NCBI RefSeq assembly: GCF_039941015.1
Contig: NZ_JBDVFI010000089.1
Source: Sedimentitalea sp039941015
Lineage (GTDB): Bacteria; Pseudomonadota; Alphaproteobacteria; Rhodobacterales; Rhodobacteraceae
Direction: 5' to 3' (one strand)
Length of the DNA stretch: 64,000 bases
Of the stretch, positions 1 through 8,626 are shown piece by piece. The translations under genes and the position numbers were made by a program. Numbering within the stretch: the stretch's first letter is position 1; the number at the start of each line of letters is the position of its first letter. Below the pieces are notes generated by a model, which ran no database searches, was not told the DNA's origin, and worked only from the letters and a program-made list of their open reading frames with translations.

Positions 1-2
1 AA

Positions 3-1334
3 ACGCTCCGGCTCAAGATCACCTACCGAAAGGTGGACGATCTCAAATCCTTTGCGGGCAACGCCCGTACCCATACCGACAAGCAAATCGCACAGATCGC
101 GACATCAATCGAACAGTTTGGCTTCACTAACCCTGTGCTGATCGATGATGCCGATGGCATCGTCGCCGGACATGGACGTGTCGCAGCGGCGCGCAAGCTT
201 GGACTAGCGGAAGTGCCCGTGATCAAACTGGCACATCTCAGCGACGCCGAGCGCCGCGCCTATGTCATCGCCGACAACCGCCTGGCCGAACTCGCCGGCT
301 GGGATCACGAGATCCTCGCAATTGAATTGCAGGCCCTGTCCGACATGGAACTCGATTTCGACCTCGAGATTACGGGCTTTGAAACCGCTGAAATCGACCT
401 GCTGCTCGACGATGACGATGTCAGCGACCATGACCCTGCCGATGTCGTTCCTGAGCCTGTGCCTGGCCCGGCGGTCACCCAGCCCGGTGACGTCTGGCAC
501 CTCGGCCGTCACAAACTGATCTGCGGCGATGCCCTGGATGCCGAGACGTATCAGATGTTGATGGGTGATGAACGCGCCCGCGCTGTCTTCACCGATCCGC
601 CCTACAACGTGAAAATCGATGGCCACGTATGCGGCTCCGGTAAGGTCAAACATCGCGAATTCGTAATGGCCTCCGGTGAGATGGACAAATCTAGCTTCAC
701 CGATTTCCTTCACGATGCGCTCGCCGCTCTGGCCGATGTCAGCCTCGACGGTGCAATCCACTTCGTCTGTATGGATTGGCGTCATATGGACGAACTCAGC
801 GCTGCTGGCGACAAAATCTATTCCGAACTCAAAAACCTCGTCGTCTGGGCCAAGACCAATGGCGGCATGGGCACCTTCTATCGCTCCCGCCATGAGCTGA
901 TCTTCGTTTACAAGGTCGGAACGGCAAAACACCTGAACACCTTCGGCCTCGGTGAAACCGGCCGCTACCGGACCAATGTCTGGGACTACCCTGGTGTCAA
1001 CAGTTTCGGCGGCAACCAGGAAAATCTGGCGCTTCACCCGACCGTCAAACCTGTGGCGCTCGTGGCAGATGCGATCCGCGACGTAACCCGCCGCAATGAT
1101 ACCGTTCTAGATGGTTTTGGCGGCTCAGGCACCACGTTGATCGCGGCCGAACGCACGGGGCGCGTGGCGCGGATGATTGAACTCGATCCACTCTATTGCG
1201 ATGTGATCTGCCGCCGCTTTGAAACGCTCACTGGCAAGCCAGCCATACTCGACGGCTCGGAGCAAACCTTCAATGACGTGGAAATCGAGCGTGCCAATGA
1301 ATTGGCCGCGAAAACCGTGGAGGCCGCAGAATGA
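3..1334 (+). CDS. ParB-domain DNA adenine/cytosine-N4 methyltransferase (5' end cut)
   Basis: The N-terminal third is a ParB/Sulfiredoxin-like domain with the GHGR box followed by AARKLG. The rest is an amino-methyltransferase with the catalytic DPPY motif at nt 594-605 and the SAM-binding FGGSGT motif at 1116-1133, i.e. catalytic motif before SAM motif (beta-type order). The frame is open to nt 3, upstream of a GTG at 33, and the residues read there (LRLKITYRK) fit the usual start of the family, so the true start lies just outside the window. Such ParB-MTase fusions are typical of prophages and integrative elements and usually act as orphan methylases. The stop overlaps the next start (ATGA). 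The target base and site cannot be read from the sequence. Confidence 0.9.
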   Translation, partial: TLRLKITYRKVDDLKSFAGNARTHTDKQIAQIATSIEQFGFTNPVLIDDADGIVAGHGRVAAARKLGLAEVPVIKLAHLSDAERRAYVIADNRLAELAGWDHEILAIELQALSDMELDFDLEITGFETAEIDLLLDDDDVSDHDPADVVPEPVPGPAVTQPGDVWHLGRHKLICGDALDAETYQMLMGDERARAVFTDPPYNVKIDGHVCGSGKVKHREFVMASGEMDKSSFTDFLHDALAALADVSLDGAIHFVCMDWRHMDELSAAGDKIYSELKNLVVWAKTNGGMGTFYRSRHELIFVYKVGTAKHLNTFGLGETGRYRTNVWDYPGVNSFGGNQENLALHPTVKPVALVADAIRDVTRRNDTVLDGFGGSGTTLIAAERTGRVARMIELDPLYCDVICRRFETLTGKPAILDGSEQTFNDVEIERANELAAKTVEAAE

Positions 1335-1711
1335 CAGATCGCGACACTCCAAAGACCGGCTTCATGAATCCGCCTGAACACACCCGCTTCAAAAAGGGCA
1401 AGTCTGGTAATCCGCAGGGCCGCCCGCGCAAACCAAAGGACCTGAACACGGTTTTGCAGCAGGTGCTCAACCGCAAAGTCCGGATCAAGGACAACGAACG
1501 GAAGATGCCGATCCGTGATGCCCTTATCTGGACACTGCGTGGGTTGGCCCTCCAGGGCGACAAACAGGCTTTGTCCCTTCAGCGGCGGATCATCGAACAG
1601 GCAGGCCTGACACAAACCAAGTTGAATGATCCTGAGGCGAAGAAAGAAGAAATCCTGAACGCTTTGGAAAACATGGGCATCAAAGTAAAAAGATCGGAGG
1701 GTAAAAAATGA
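1331..1711 (+). CDS. DUF5681 domain protein (first copy)
   Basis: A 126-residue basic protein with the family signature FKKGKSGNPQGRPR near residue 20, followed by a helical segment. DUF5681 proteins are common in phage-like regions of alphaproteobacteria, often near methylases or terminases; no biochemical role is established that I know of. The start overlaps the methylase stop and the stop overlaps the next DUF5681 gene (ATGA both times), so the three genes are translationally coupled. The adjacent paralogue suggests a local duplication. Confidence 0.85.
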   Translation: MTDRDTPKTGFMNPPEHTRFKKGKSGNPQGRPRKPKDLNTVLQQVLNRKVRIKDNERKMPIRDALIWTLRGLALQGDKQALSLQRRIIEQAGLTQTKLNDPEAKKEEILNALENMGIKVKRSEGKK

Positions 1712-2097
1712 GCAGTGCAGACAAAGTTGGCTTCGGCGCCCCGCCAAAGCAGACCCGCTGGAAGAAGGGTGAGTCCGGTAATCCCAAGGGTCGGCCAAAG
1801 TCCAGATCAGAAATGATGATGGACGCCGCCAGTATCCTGACCCAGCCCATTGACGCGCGAACACCCGATGGCAAAACAATCAAACTCGACGGGATCGAAG
1901 CAGCCTTTCTTGCACTTTGCAAGAAAGGTCTGAAGGGTCACAAAGCATCCCTGCTGGAGGCGATAAGGATCATGCTGGAAGTCGGCCCCGCGGTGTTGGC
2001 GAAAGAAAACGAAGAAAAAGCTAAACGTCAGCAGATCTTGGAAAGCCTGGAACGCATGGGGGTGAAAATCTCCAAGGACTCCAAAATGTGCGACTAG
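1708..2097 (+). CDS. DUF5681 domain protein (second copy)
   Basis: A 129-residue paralogue of the preceding gene. It has the motif WKKGESGNPKGRPK at about residues 14-27 and the same ending style (ESLERMGVKI here against NALENMGIKV in the first copy), so the two arose by tandem duplication. It is coupled to the first copy by an ATGA overlap. Function unknown; the basic GNPxGRPK segment could contact nucleic acid, which is inference. It is followed by a 124-bp gap containing no gene I can support. Confidence 0.85.
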   Translation: MSSADKVGFGAPPKQTRWKKGESGNPKGRPKSRSEMMMDAASILTQPIDARTPDGKTIKLDGIEAAFLALCKKGLKGHKASLLEAIRIMLEVGPAVLAKENEEKAKRQQILESLERMGVKISKDSKMCD

Positions 2098-2221
2098 TGC
2101 CAATTCAAACTGGACTTCCCGTTCGACACGAGCGTCACTGATCCCAAGCCCGGCCGAACCCCGGGCGCACCTCGGTACCAGGGCCAGCATACTGCTGGCC
2201 CGGCACACCCGAGGAGCAAAC

Positions 2222-2467
2222 ATGTCCAAATCCCAATCGAAACCGTCGCGCGAAACTAAGGCCTCAATCCTGCGCAAGCTTTTGAGCCGCAAGACTGGCG
2301 CCAATCTTGCCACCCTGCAGTCTGCCACCGGTTGGCAGCCCCACTCGGTCCGAGCGGCGCTGAGCGGGCTCAGGAAAGCCGGATACACCATCGACCGCGC
2401 TAATTCTGCCAAAGCTGGCAACGGGCTTATCTACCGCATCACTGGCACACCAGAGGACGCCCGGTGA
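2222..2467 (+). CDS. DUF3489 domain protein
   Basis: An 81-residue protein that is almost entirely a winged-helix-like DUF3489 fold (segments LLSRKTGANLATLQSATGW and SVRAALSGLRKAGYTI). A good ribosome-binding site (GAGGAGCAAAC) precedes the ATG. It overlaps the following DUF2924 gene (GTGA), and DUF2924 is followed almost directly by a serine recombinase. This three-gene set recurs in alphaproteobacterial mobile DNA; a role as a DNA-binding accessory of the recombinase is inference from that linkage. Confidence 0.85.
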   Translation: MSKSQSKPSRETKASILRKLLSRKTGANLATLQSATGWQPHSVRAALSGLRKAGYTIDRANSAKAGNGLIYRITGTPEDAR

Positions 2468-2868
2468 GGCTCTCCGTGACCGAAATCGAAACCATGGACC
2501 GGGCGGCGCTGATCGCCGCCTGGGACGAGGCCTTCGGCACGCCCGTCCCGAAGCGCCTCAGTAGCCCGTTCCTGCACCGGTATCTGGCCTTCGAAATGCA
2601 GGCGAAGGAATGCGGCGGATTGCCCAAAGGGTTTGTCGGCAAGCTGGAAAAGGCGGCACGTGAAGACCGAGGCACCAACAACCCCACCCTCAAGACCGGT
2701 GGCCGCCTCATCCGTGAATGGAATGGCGTGACGCATGTTGTCGATGTCGTCGATGGCGGGTTCCTCTGGAACGGGCAGCGCTTTACTTCACTGTCGCCCA
2801 TCGCCCGCGCGATTACCGGGGCCCGGTGGTCGGGTCCGCGGTTCTTCGGCCTGAAACGATCGGCGTGA
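2464..2868 (+). CDS. DUF2924 domain protein
   Basis: A 134-residue protein matching DUF2924 in its order of conserved segments: an LSSPFLHRYLAFEMQAKE helix, then GGRLIREWNGVTHVVDV, then a small beta domain around WNGQRFTSLSPIARAITG. It starts at GTG, overlapping the stop of the DUF3489 gene. DUF2924 genes are very often found directly before large serine recombinases; the molecular role is unknown. The gap to the recombinase ATG is 2 bp, so the three genes form one transcription unit. Confidence 0.88.
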   Translation: MRLSVTEIETMDRAALIAAWDEAFGTPVPKRLSSPFLHRYLAFEMQAKECGGLPKGFVGKLEKAAREDRGTNNPTLKTGGRLIREWNGVTHVVDVVDGGFLWNGQRFTSLSPIARAITGARWSGPRFFGLKRSA

Positions 2869-2870
2869 CC

Positions 2871-4565
2871 ATGAGCAAACCGCGGATCCGCTGCGCCATC
2901 TATACACGCAAATCGTCTGATGAGGGGCTCGACCAAGACTTCAACTCGCTCGACGCCCAGCATGAGGCCTGTGTTGCCTATATCGCCAGCCAGCGGCATG
3001 AGGGCTGGGTTGCGGGCAAAACCCGCTACGACGACGGCGGCATCTCCGGCGGCACGCTCGACCGACCCGGCCTTCATCGCCTGCTAGCAGACATCGACGC
3101 GGGTCGCGTTCAGATGGTTGTGGTCTATAAGATCGACCGCCTGACACGATCCCTTGCCGACTTCGCCAAGCTAGTCGAGCGCTTCGATGCCACCGGCTGT
3201 TCTTTCGTCTCGGTCACGCAGGCCTTCAACACCGCTTCTTCCATGGGTCGGCTGACGCTGAATGTTCTGTTGTCCTTTGCCCAATTCGAGCGTGAGGTCA
3301 CGGCCGAGCGCATCCGGGACAAGATTGCTGCCTCCAAGAAGAAGGGGCTCTGGATGGGCGGGGTACCCCCGCTGGGATACGATCCGCATCCTGACCCAAA
3401 TATCCGCGGCCTGGTCGTCAATGTCGACGAGGCAGAAACCGTGCGAGAGATCTTCGCGCTCTACGACAAGTTCGCCTGCCTGAACGCAGTCATGCGCCGT
3501 GCGAATGAGATGGGCCTGCGCTCCAAGCTGCACCACTTCAAATCCGGGCGCATCCAGGGCGGCAATCCCTTCTCGCGCGGCCAGATCTATGCGCTGCTGC
3601 GCAACCCGATCTACATCGGCAAGATCCGACACAAGGCAAAGGTCTGGGACGGTCAACATGATGCTATCATTGACATTGAGTATTGGGATCGAGTGCAGGA
3701 CAAGTTGCAGGCCGCCAGCGCGCGGCCGCGCGGCCGCGTGGGAGTAACACGGGCGTCAGGCTCTCACTATACAAGCCCGCTCACTGGCAAGTTGCGCGAC
3801 GAAACCGGAGATCGACTGACGCCAACGCACACAAAACGTCGAGGCCGTCAGTTGCGATACTACACATCCAATCGGCTCATATCTGGTGGCACCGATCCGA
3901 GTGGCTGGCGGTTACCCGCGGGCCAGTTGGAACAAGCCGTTGCCAACATAATTGCGGAGCACATAGGAAATCTCGCCCGTGGTCATCGGATCCTTGTCAA
4001 GGCAGATCTCCAGGCAGGTGATGCAATTCGCGACAAGGCACTGGGGTTGGCGATGCAGCTATCGGAAAGCGCGCCAGAGCTAATTCGAAACCTTGTGTCG
4101 GAAGGATGCATCGGAAATGGGCGCATCACGTTGATTTTGGCAGCAACTGAACTGGCAAACGAACTGAGCCTGAAGTCGGATGCGATTGATGCGATGGCGC
4201 TCCAGATCGAAGCGCCGTTTGCGCTGCGTCGGCGGGGCGTCGAGGGCAAGATTGTTGTCGGGGATCGCGAGCCCGAACCAGACCAAACCCTTCTACGTGC
4301 CTTGGCCCGGGCACATGTCTGGACGGCAGATCTGCGCACCGGCAAACCCTTGAGCAAAATAGCCCTCGGAACCAGCCATTCCGAATCCTACATCCGGACC
4401 CGGGCCCAGCTCGCCTTTCTTTCACCCGCGATCCAGAAAGCGATCTTTGAAGGTCGCCAGCCATCAGACCTCACCCTCGAAAGGATCGTCCGCAAACCTA
4501 TTCCACTCGAATGGGATGGGCAGGCCAAGTTGTACGGCTTTGACAGAAGTTCAGGTTTTCCCTGA
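2871..4565 (+). CDS. Large serine recombinase (recombinase family protein)
   Basis: A 564-residue serine recombinase. The resolvase catalytic domain spans roughly residues 5-160: the AIYTRKSS motif gives nucleophile Ser15, with conserved KIDRLTRS and FAQFEREVTAERIRDKI segments. A recombinase domain follows (GLWMGGVPPLGYD onward to about residue 290). The ATG at 2871 was chosen because it gives the normal N terminus; the frame stays open 51 codons further upstream without family resemblance. The segment that is usually a zinc beta-ribbon (TSPLTGKLRDETGDRLTP) has no cysteines. The stop codon lies inside the first TTCCCTG repeat of the downstream array. It is probably the integrase or resolvase of an element extending left of the window. 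Confidence 0.9.
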   Translation: MSKPRIRCAIYTRKSSDEGLDQDFNSLDAQHEACVAYIASQRHEGWVAGKTRYDDGGISGGTLDRPGLHRLLADIDAGRVQMVVVYKIDRLTRSLADFAKLVERFDATGCSFVSVTQAFNTASSMGRLTLNVLLSFAQFEREVTAERIRDKIAASKKKGLWMGGVPPLGYDPHPDPNIRGLVVNVDEAETVREIFALYDKFACLNAVMRRANEMGLRSKLHHFKSGRIQGGNPFSRGQIYALLRNPIYIGKIRHKAKVWDGQHDAIIDIEYWDRVQDKLQAASARPRGRVGVTRASGSHYTSPLTGKLRDETGDRLTPTHTKRRGRQLRYYTSNRLISGGTDPSGWRLPAGQLEQAVANIIAEHIGNLARGHRILVKADLQAGDAIRDKALGLAMQLSESAPELIRNLVSEGCIGNGRITLILAATELANELSLKSDAIDAMALQIEAPFALRRRGVEGKIVVGDREPEPDQTLLRALARAHVWTADLRTGKPLSKIALGTSHSESYIRTRAQLAFLSPAIQKAIFEGRQPSDLTLERIVRKPIPLEWDGQAKLYGFDRSSGFP

Positions 4566-4748
4566 TCCCCATCTGCACTTCCCTGTTTCTGCAGAAAAGT
4601 TCCCTGATAATTACGAAAAAGTTCCCTGTTAATTTGCGCAGGGAAATCGCCTGTAACGCATTGAAATAACGTCCGGATTTACAGGGCAGTTTGGTCAGAT
4701 AGCTCAGATTCCTGGAATTTTCCCTGTTAATTCCCTGTTAGCAGGGAA
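4558..4748. repeat. Iteron-like TTCCCTG array
   Basis: TTCCCTG occurs in direct orientation at 4558, 4579, 4600 and 4622 (21-22 bp spacing), then at 4720 and 4731 (11 bp spacing). Inverted copies CAGGGAA lie at 4639 and 4742. Several copies are followed by TTAAT or TAAT. Spacing in multiples of one helical turn suggests binding sites presented on one face of the DNA. The first copy overlaps the stop codon of the serine recombinase gene. It may be a recombinase-binding or attachment region; this is inference. Confidence 0.6.
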
Positions 4749-4914
4749 TTTTTCCCTAACCGAAGCGCGTGATGGTGCCTCCGGAGACGACCCTGGAAAA
4801 TCGCCCTGAACAACGGCACAACGATCGTCTCTCTGGAAAATGCAACAGTCCAAGCCCCCGGAAAATCGGGAGAAAACAGGGAAAAAAGCAGTTTGCTGAC
4901 AGAGACTGGGGTGG

Positions 4915-4929
4915 GTGGCGGAGACGAAG
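4915..4929 (-). repeat. attL: 15-bp duplicate of the tRNA-Ser 3' end
   Basis: GTGGCGGAGACGAAG is identical to 16592-16606, which is the end of the tRNA-Ser gene (complement of CCA, discriminator, acceptor stem and first T-arm bases). It lies 156 bp upstream of a P4-type integrase start. Such a duplication is the expected footprint of integration into a tRNA 3' end. Confidence 0.8.
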
Positions 4930-5060
4930 TCCGTATAATTCCTGTTCCTTTGCATCTTCTGTCGTTCGCCTGTGTTCAACATATCGTATATATTTCAATA
5001 AGATAAATTCGCAGCACACCATTGAAGTTCGCTCACGTTCGCGCTAAATCAAGACAAAGT

Positions 5061-5080
5061 GTGGGAACAAATGTGGGAAC
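5061..5080 (+). repeat. Paired GTGGGAAC repeats, left end of island
   Basis: GTGGGAAC at 5061-5068 and again at 5073-5080, start-to-start distance 12 bp, just ahead of the integrase ATG at 5085. The same pair with the same spacing lies inside the right end of the island (16518-16537). They are probably arm-type integrase or Xis sites, or an integrase autoregulation site; this is inferred from position. Confidence 0.6.
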
Positions 5081-5084
5081 GATC

Positions 5085-6284
5085 ATGACTCTCAGCGCGC
5101 GCAAGGCGGAAACGGCGAAGCCGGGGCGGCACGGTGATGGGCGCGGTCTGTTCCTATACGTCAAACCAACGGGCGCGCGCTCTTGGGTGCTGCGCTATCA
5201 GGTACAAGGGCGGCGGCGTGATCTAGGTCTCGGGCCTTATCCCGATGTAAGCCTCGCCATGGCGCGAGAGCGCGCATCCGAGGCGCGGCGGCTCATTGCC
5301 ATGGGTGACGACCCGATTGCCAAGAAACAGCAGGCCATGCCCAAGACGTTTCGAGATGCAGCCCTTGAACTGATCGAGAGCAAGCGCCCCGGCTGGAAAA
5401 GCGCCAAACACGCGTCGCAATGGACCTCGACCCTTGAAGCCTATGTTTTCCCGAAAGTAGGGCAGGTTCAGGTCGCTAAGATCGAAACCGCCGATGTGAT
5501 GGGTACGCTTACCCCGATTTGGTCAAAGAAACCCGAGACAGCAAACCGGGTGCGCCAACGTATCGAAGCGGTGATCGACTATGCCACCGCGCTTGGCATC
5601 CGCGCGGGCGACAACCCGGCCCGGTGGCGTGGGCACCTCGACCACCTCTTGCCCAAGCCAACCAAGGTGCGCGCGGTCAAACATCACCCTGCCTTGCCCT
5701 ATGCCGAAATTGCCGAGTTCATGGGCGATCTCTCGCAACGCAGGGGTGTTGCGGCGCGCGCTTTGGGCTTCACCATCCTGACAGCGGCACGCTCGGGAGA
5801 GACGCGCGGTATGACTTGGGGCGAAGTTGACCTCGAAAACGGCGTTTGGACCATTCCCGCGAACCGGATGAAAGCGGGCAAGGAGCACCGTGTGCCGTTG
5901 AGCGCGGGCACAATCGCCTTGCTTGGTCCCCGGCGGGATATTGCTTCCTTGGTGTTCGAAAGCGAAGCCAGACTGGGGAAGCCCATTTCCGACATGAGTA
6001 TGACGGCGGTCCTGCGCCGCATGGGGCGCGATGGGATCACAGTTCATGGGTTCCGCTCCACCTTCCGTGATTGGGCTGGCGAAACAACCGGCTTTCCTCG
6101 TGAAGTGATCGAGGCCGCGCTGGCGCATGGGATCAAGGACAAGGCAGAGGCGGCATATGCCCGGTCGGACCTCTTTGATAAGCGGCGCGATTTGATGGCG
6201 GCTTGGGAGGGCGCTGCGAATTCATATGATCTTGGCGCAAATATTGTCCCGCTTTCGCAAGCATCTGAGAAAAGGCCGAAATAA
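5085..6284 (+). CDS. int: P4-type tyrosine integrase (DUF4102 arm-binding domain)
   Basis: A 399-residue site-specific recombinase. An N-terminal arm-DNA-binding domain of the P4 integrase type (GRHGDGRGLFLYVKPTGARS; LGLGPYPDVSLAMARERA) is followed by a core-binding domain and a catalytic domain. The catalytic set is complete: Arg236 in AARSGETRG, His321-x-x-Arg324 in HGFRSTFRDW, His348 in ALAHG and nucleophile Tyr358. The ATG at 5085 gives the family start MTLSARKAE. A TTG at 5022 is in frame, but the added residues come from the GTGGGAAC repeats. It probably integrates the island at the tRNA-Ser site 156 bp upstream. It converges with hsdR, leaving a 12-bp gap. Confidence 0.93.
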   Translation: MTLSARKAETAKPGRHGDGRGLFLYVKPTGARSWVLRYQVQGRRRDLGLGPYPDVSLAMARERASEARRLIAMGDDPIAKKQQAMPKTFRDAALELIESKRPGWKSAKHASQWTSTLEAYVFPKVGQVQVAKIETADVMGTLTPIWSKKPETANRVRQRIEAVIDYATALGIRAGDNPARWRGHLDHLLPKPTKVRAVKHHPALPYAEIAEFMGDLSQRRGVAARALGFTILTAARSGETRGMTWGEVDLENGVWTIPANRMKAGKEHRVPLSAGTIALLGPRRDIASLVFESEARLGKPISDMSMTAVLRRMGRDGITVHGFRSTFRDWAGETTGFPREVIEAALAHGIKDKAEAAYARSDLFDKRRDLMAAWEGAANSYDLGANIVPLSQASEKRPK

Positions 6285-6296
6285 AATCAATGCGGA

Positions 6297-8618
6297 TCAA
6301 TCCACATAGAGAGCTTTTTGCATTTTGATGAAAGCCTGTTTTACAGCACTTAGACCACCAAGTTTTTGCTTGCCTTCACCGACACTACCGTAGCGCGCAG
6401 ACAGAAAGTTTCCGAGTTTGCCATGCGATAGCTCACCTTCGCCGCGCGTCTCATAGGCGCTCAGTATGGCAAGGAGCAATTCCTTCATGTCTCCGCTTGT
6501 TTCAACCAGTCCGTCCGTTCTGACGCCATCCGCGCGTTCGTGGCGTGTCTTGGGCGGGTGAGTGAACAAGGCATAACTCAGCACGTCAAACAAATCGCTG
6601 TCATGTGCGTCCACAAGTCTCCGAATGTCGTTCAACCTCTCTTGGTCATAGCCTCGATCTGAGAGTTGAGTGACAAAGTGTTCACGCGTATCGGGGTCGC
6701 TCCAGACCGCGCGCAATTGGTCTTCGTCTGCGACGATGCCAGACAGATCGCCACACAGTCGTTCCAATAACTGAATCGCCGACATGGGTTTGCCGTCTGG
6801 CCCCCAGTATGTCGTCGTCGCAAGATATGCGATCTGGCGGGTCTTGCCGTCCGAAAGCTTTACAACGATCTTCTCACGGGGCGGATCATCATCGCCGCCC
6901 GGCTCTGGTGGATCGCTATCAGTACCCGGCACCGGCGGATCGACAGGTGGACGCTTTCCGTTGGGAGGCTCAGGCGCTAGAGGTTCACCATCCCACTCAG
7001 GGTCGTTGAAATTCTCGTGAGCCTTCACGAAATCCCAGATCGTGAAGAAGTCCTTGCCGTCATAGGTACGCGTCCCGCGCCCGATGATCTGTTTGAATTC
7101 GATCATGGACCTCACCGGACGCATCAAGACGATGTGACGGACATTCCGCGCATCCACCCCGGTCGAAAGTTTTTGCGAGGTTGTGAGGATCGTTGGGATC
7201 GTCTTCTCGTTGTCCTGAAAATCGCGCAGCCATTGTTCGCCAACCGTGCCATCCTCAGCCGTTACGCGGTGGCAATAGTTGGGGTTGTCGCTGTCCTTCG
7301 CTTGGTTGATCAGGTCGCGGACCAGCGCAGCATGGTCCTGAGTGGCACAGAAAATAATCGTCTTCTGGCGCTGGTCAATCTGGTCCAGGAACTCGCGCAC
7401 GCGACTTAATTCGCGGTCCTCGATGATGATCCGCGTATTGAAATCACCTTCGGTGAAGGTCTCGCCAACCTCGGCCTCACCAGCGACCAATTCATCCACC
7501 CCGTCATAGACGTATTCGTCAATCGTGCTGACCATCTGGCGCACTTTGAACGGAGTCAGGTAACCATCCTCGATCCCGTCGCGTAGCGCATAGGTGTAAA
7601 CCGGCTCGCCGAAATAGGCGTAGGTGTCGGCGTTGTGCTTACGCTTGGGCGTGGCAGTCAGGCCGAGTTGGGCGGCGGGTTCGAAATATTCCAGCACTTG
7701 CCGCCATTGGCTTTCGTCTTTCGCCCCGCCTCGATGGCATTCGTCGATCACGATGAAATCGAAGAAGTCGGGCGGATACTGCGTGTAAACCGGCTCACCC
7801 TCGCCGGTCATGAAGGTCTGAAAAATGGTGAAGAAGAGGCTGGCGTTCTTGGGCACGCCCTTGTTCTTGCGAATGGTGCCGGGGTCGATGCGGGTGACGG
7901 CATCGTTGGGGAAGGCACTGAAGGCGTTGTAGGCCTGATCGGCGAGGATGTTGCGATCGGCGAGGAACAGAATGCGCGGGCGGCGGACTGGTTCGCCCGA
8001 CAGGTTCCACTTGGCCTGAAACAGCTTCCACGCGATCTGGAACGCAATTGAGGTCTTGCCGGTGCCGGTCGCAAGCGTCAGCAGGATGCGCCGGTCGCCC
8101 TTTGCGAGGGACTCCAGCGCTGCGTTGACGGCTTTGTGTTGATAGTAGCGCAGTTCCCATTTGCCGCCATCCGTCTCGAACTCCACGGCACCGAAACGTT
8201 CGCGCCAATCGTTGTTGGTGGCAAAGGTGCGGTCCCAAAGTTCATCGGGCGTGGGGAATGGCAGGACCATGTCGGCCTCGGCCCCCGTGGTCATGTCGAT
8301 CTGATACCAGCACAGCCCGTTGGAGGCGTAGGCATAGCGCGAGCCTAGGCGGGTCGCGTAGTCTTTGGCCTGACCGATGCCGTTGCGGTGGCTGACGCCT
8401 GCGCGCTTGGCTTCCAACACGGCGAGCTTCTGCCCCTTGTGGATGAGGACATAATCGGCAGATAGTCCCTTGCCGCGCGTGCCGCCGGACTGGATGCGCC
8501 CAGGACAAATAACCTCACGACGCACCTTCGAGCCGTTCTGCCCCCAGCCTGCCGCCGCAAGGACGGGGTCTATGCGCTCGGCGCGGGTATCGGCTTCGGT
8601 CTCGGTGGTGAATGACAT
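6297..8618 (-). CDS. hsdR: Type I restriction enzyme HsdR subunit (EcoEI-like length)
   Basis: A 773-residue motor and nuclease subunit of a type I R-M system. The N-terminal nuclease core shows Asp55 and Glu69-x-Lys71 (VLEAK). The SF2 helicase part has Walker A GTGKT (Lys188) and a DECH box (292-295), then GLTATP and the C-terminal helicase motif IIGRGTRTYDG. A proline-rich linker near residue 570 precedes a C-terminal domain like that of EcoEI-type HsdR proteins. The length fits the short EcoEI-like group rather than the EcoKI group of about 1,170 residues. It is last in the hsd operon, 8 bp after the CBS-domain gene. The first 30 residues are duplicated at 9448-9561. Confidence 0.93.
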   Translation of the reverse strand: MSFTTETEADTRAERIDPVLAAAGWGQNGSKVRREVICPGRIQSGGTRGKGLSADYVLIHKGQKLAVLEAKRAGVSHRNGIGQAKDYATRLGSRYAYASNGLCWYQIDMTTGAEADMVLPFPTPDELWDRTFATNNDWRERFGAVEFETDGGKWELRYYQHKAVNAALESLAKGDRRILLTLATGTGKTSIAFQIAWKLFQAKWNLSGEPVRRPRILFLADRNILADQAYNAFSAFPNDAVTRIDPGTIRKNKGVPKNASLFFTIFQTFMTGEGEPVYTQYPPDFFDFIVIDECHRGGAKDESQWRQVLEYFEPAAQLGLTATPKRKHNADTYAYFGEPVYTYALRDGIEDGYLTPFKVRQMVSTIDEYVYDGVDELVAGEAEVGETFTEGDFNTRIIIEDRELSRVREFLDQIDQRQKTIIFCATQDHAALVRDLINQAKDSDNPNYCHRVTAEDGTVGEQWLRDFQDNEKTIPTILTTSQKLSTGVDARNVRHIVLMRPVRSMIEFKQIIGRGTRTYDGKDFFTIWDFVKAHENFNDPEWDGEPLAPEPPNGKRPPVDPPVPGTDSDPPEPGGDDDPPREKIVVKLSDGKTRQIAYLATTTYWGPDGKPMSAIQLLERLCGDLSGIVADEDQLRAVWSDPDTREHFVTQLSDRGYDQERLNDIRRLVDAHDSDLFDVLSYALFTHPPKTRHERADGVRTDGLVETSGDMKELLLAILSAYETRGEGELSHGKLGNFLSARYGSVGEGKQKLGGLSAVKQAFIKMQKALYVD
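8562..8600 (-). repeat. 39-bp direct repeat, copy in the hsdR start
   Basis: Identical over 39 bp to 9505-9543; both copies encode the residues TEADTRAERIDPV in the same frame. Similarity continues on both sides with scattered mismatches. Confidence 0.9.
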
Positions 8619-8626
8619 GGCTTAAA

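Larger units (their letters stand above)
4749..5084. other. Non-coding stretch between the iterons and the integrase
   Basis: No coding region is supported here. The stretch holds further CCCTG/CAGGG-like fragments (4790-4890), the 15-bp attachment-site repeat at 4915-4929, an AT-rich segment around 4975-5010 and paired GTGGGAAC repeats at 5061-5080. It reads as the left end of the genomic island. The integrase frame runs upstream through part of it to a TTG at 5022, but that part looks like regulatory DNA. Confidence 0.6.

Noticed and set aside
204..1037. Long open frame on the minus strand opposite the methyltransferase
   Set aside because: It lies wholly antisense to a gene with complete catalytic motifs, and its translation resembles no family; high-G+C DNA often gives such frames.
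2718..2870. Upstream extension of the serine recombinase to an earlier ATG
   Set aside because: The extra 51 residues overlap the DUF2924 gene and lack resemblance; the family N terminus starts at 2871.
4558..4748. CRISPR-like array
   Set aside because: The repeat unit is only 7 bp with irregular and inverted copies and no 28-37 bp repeat or spacer pattern; no cas genes are nearby.
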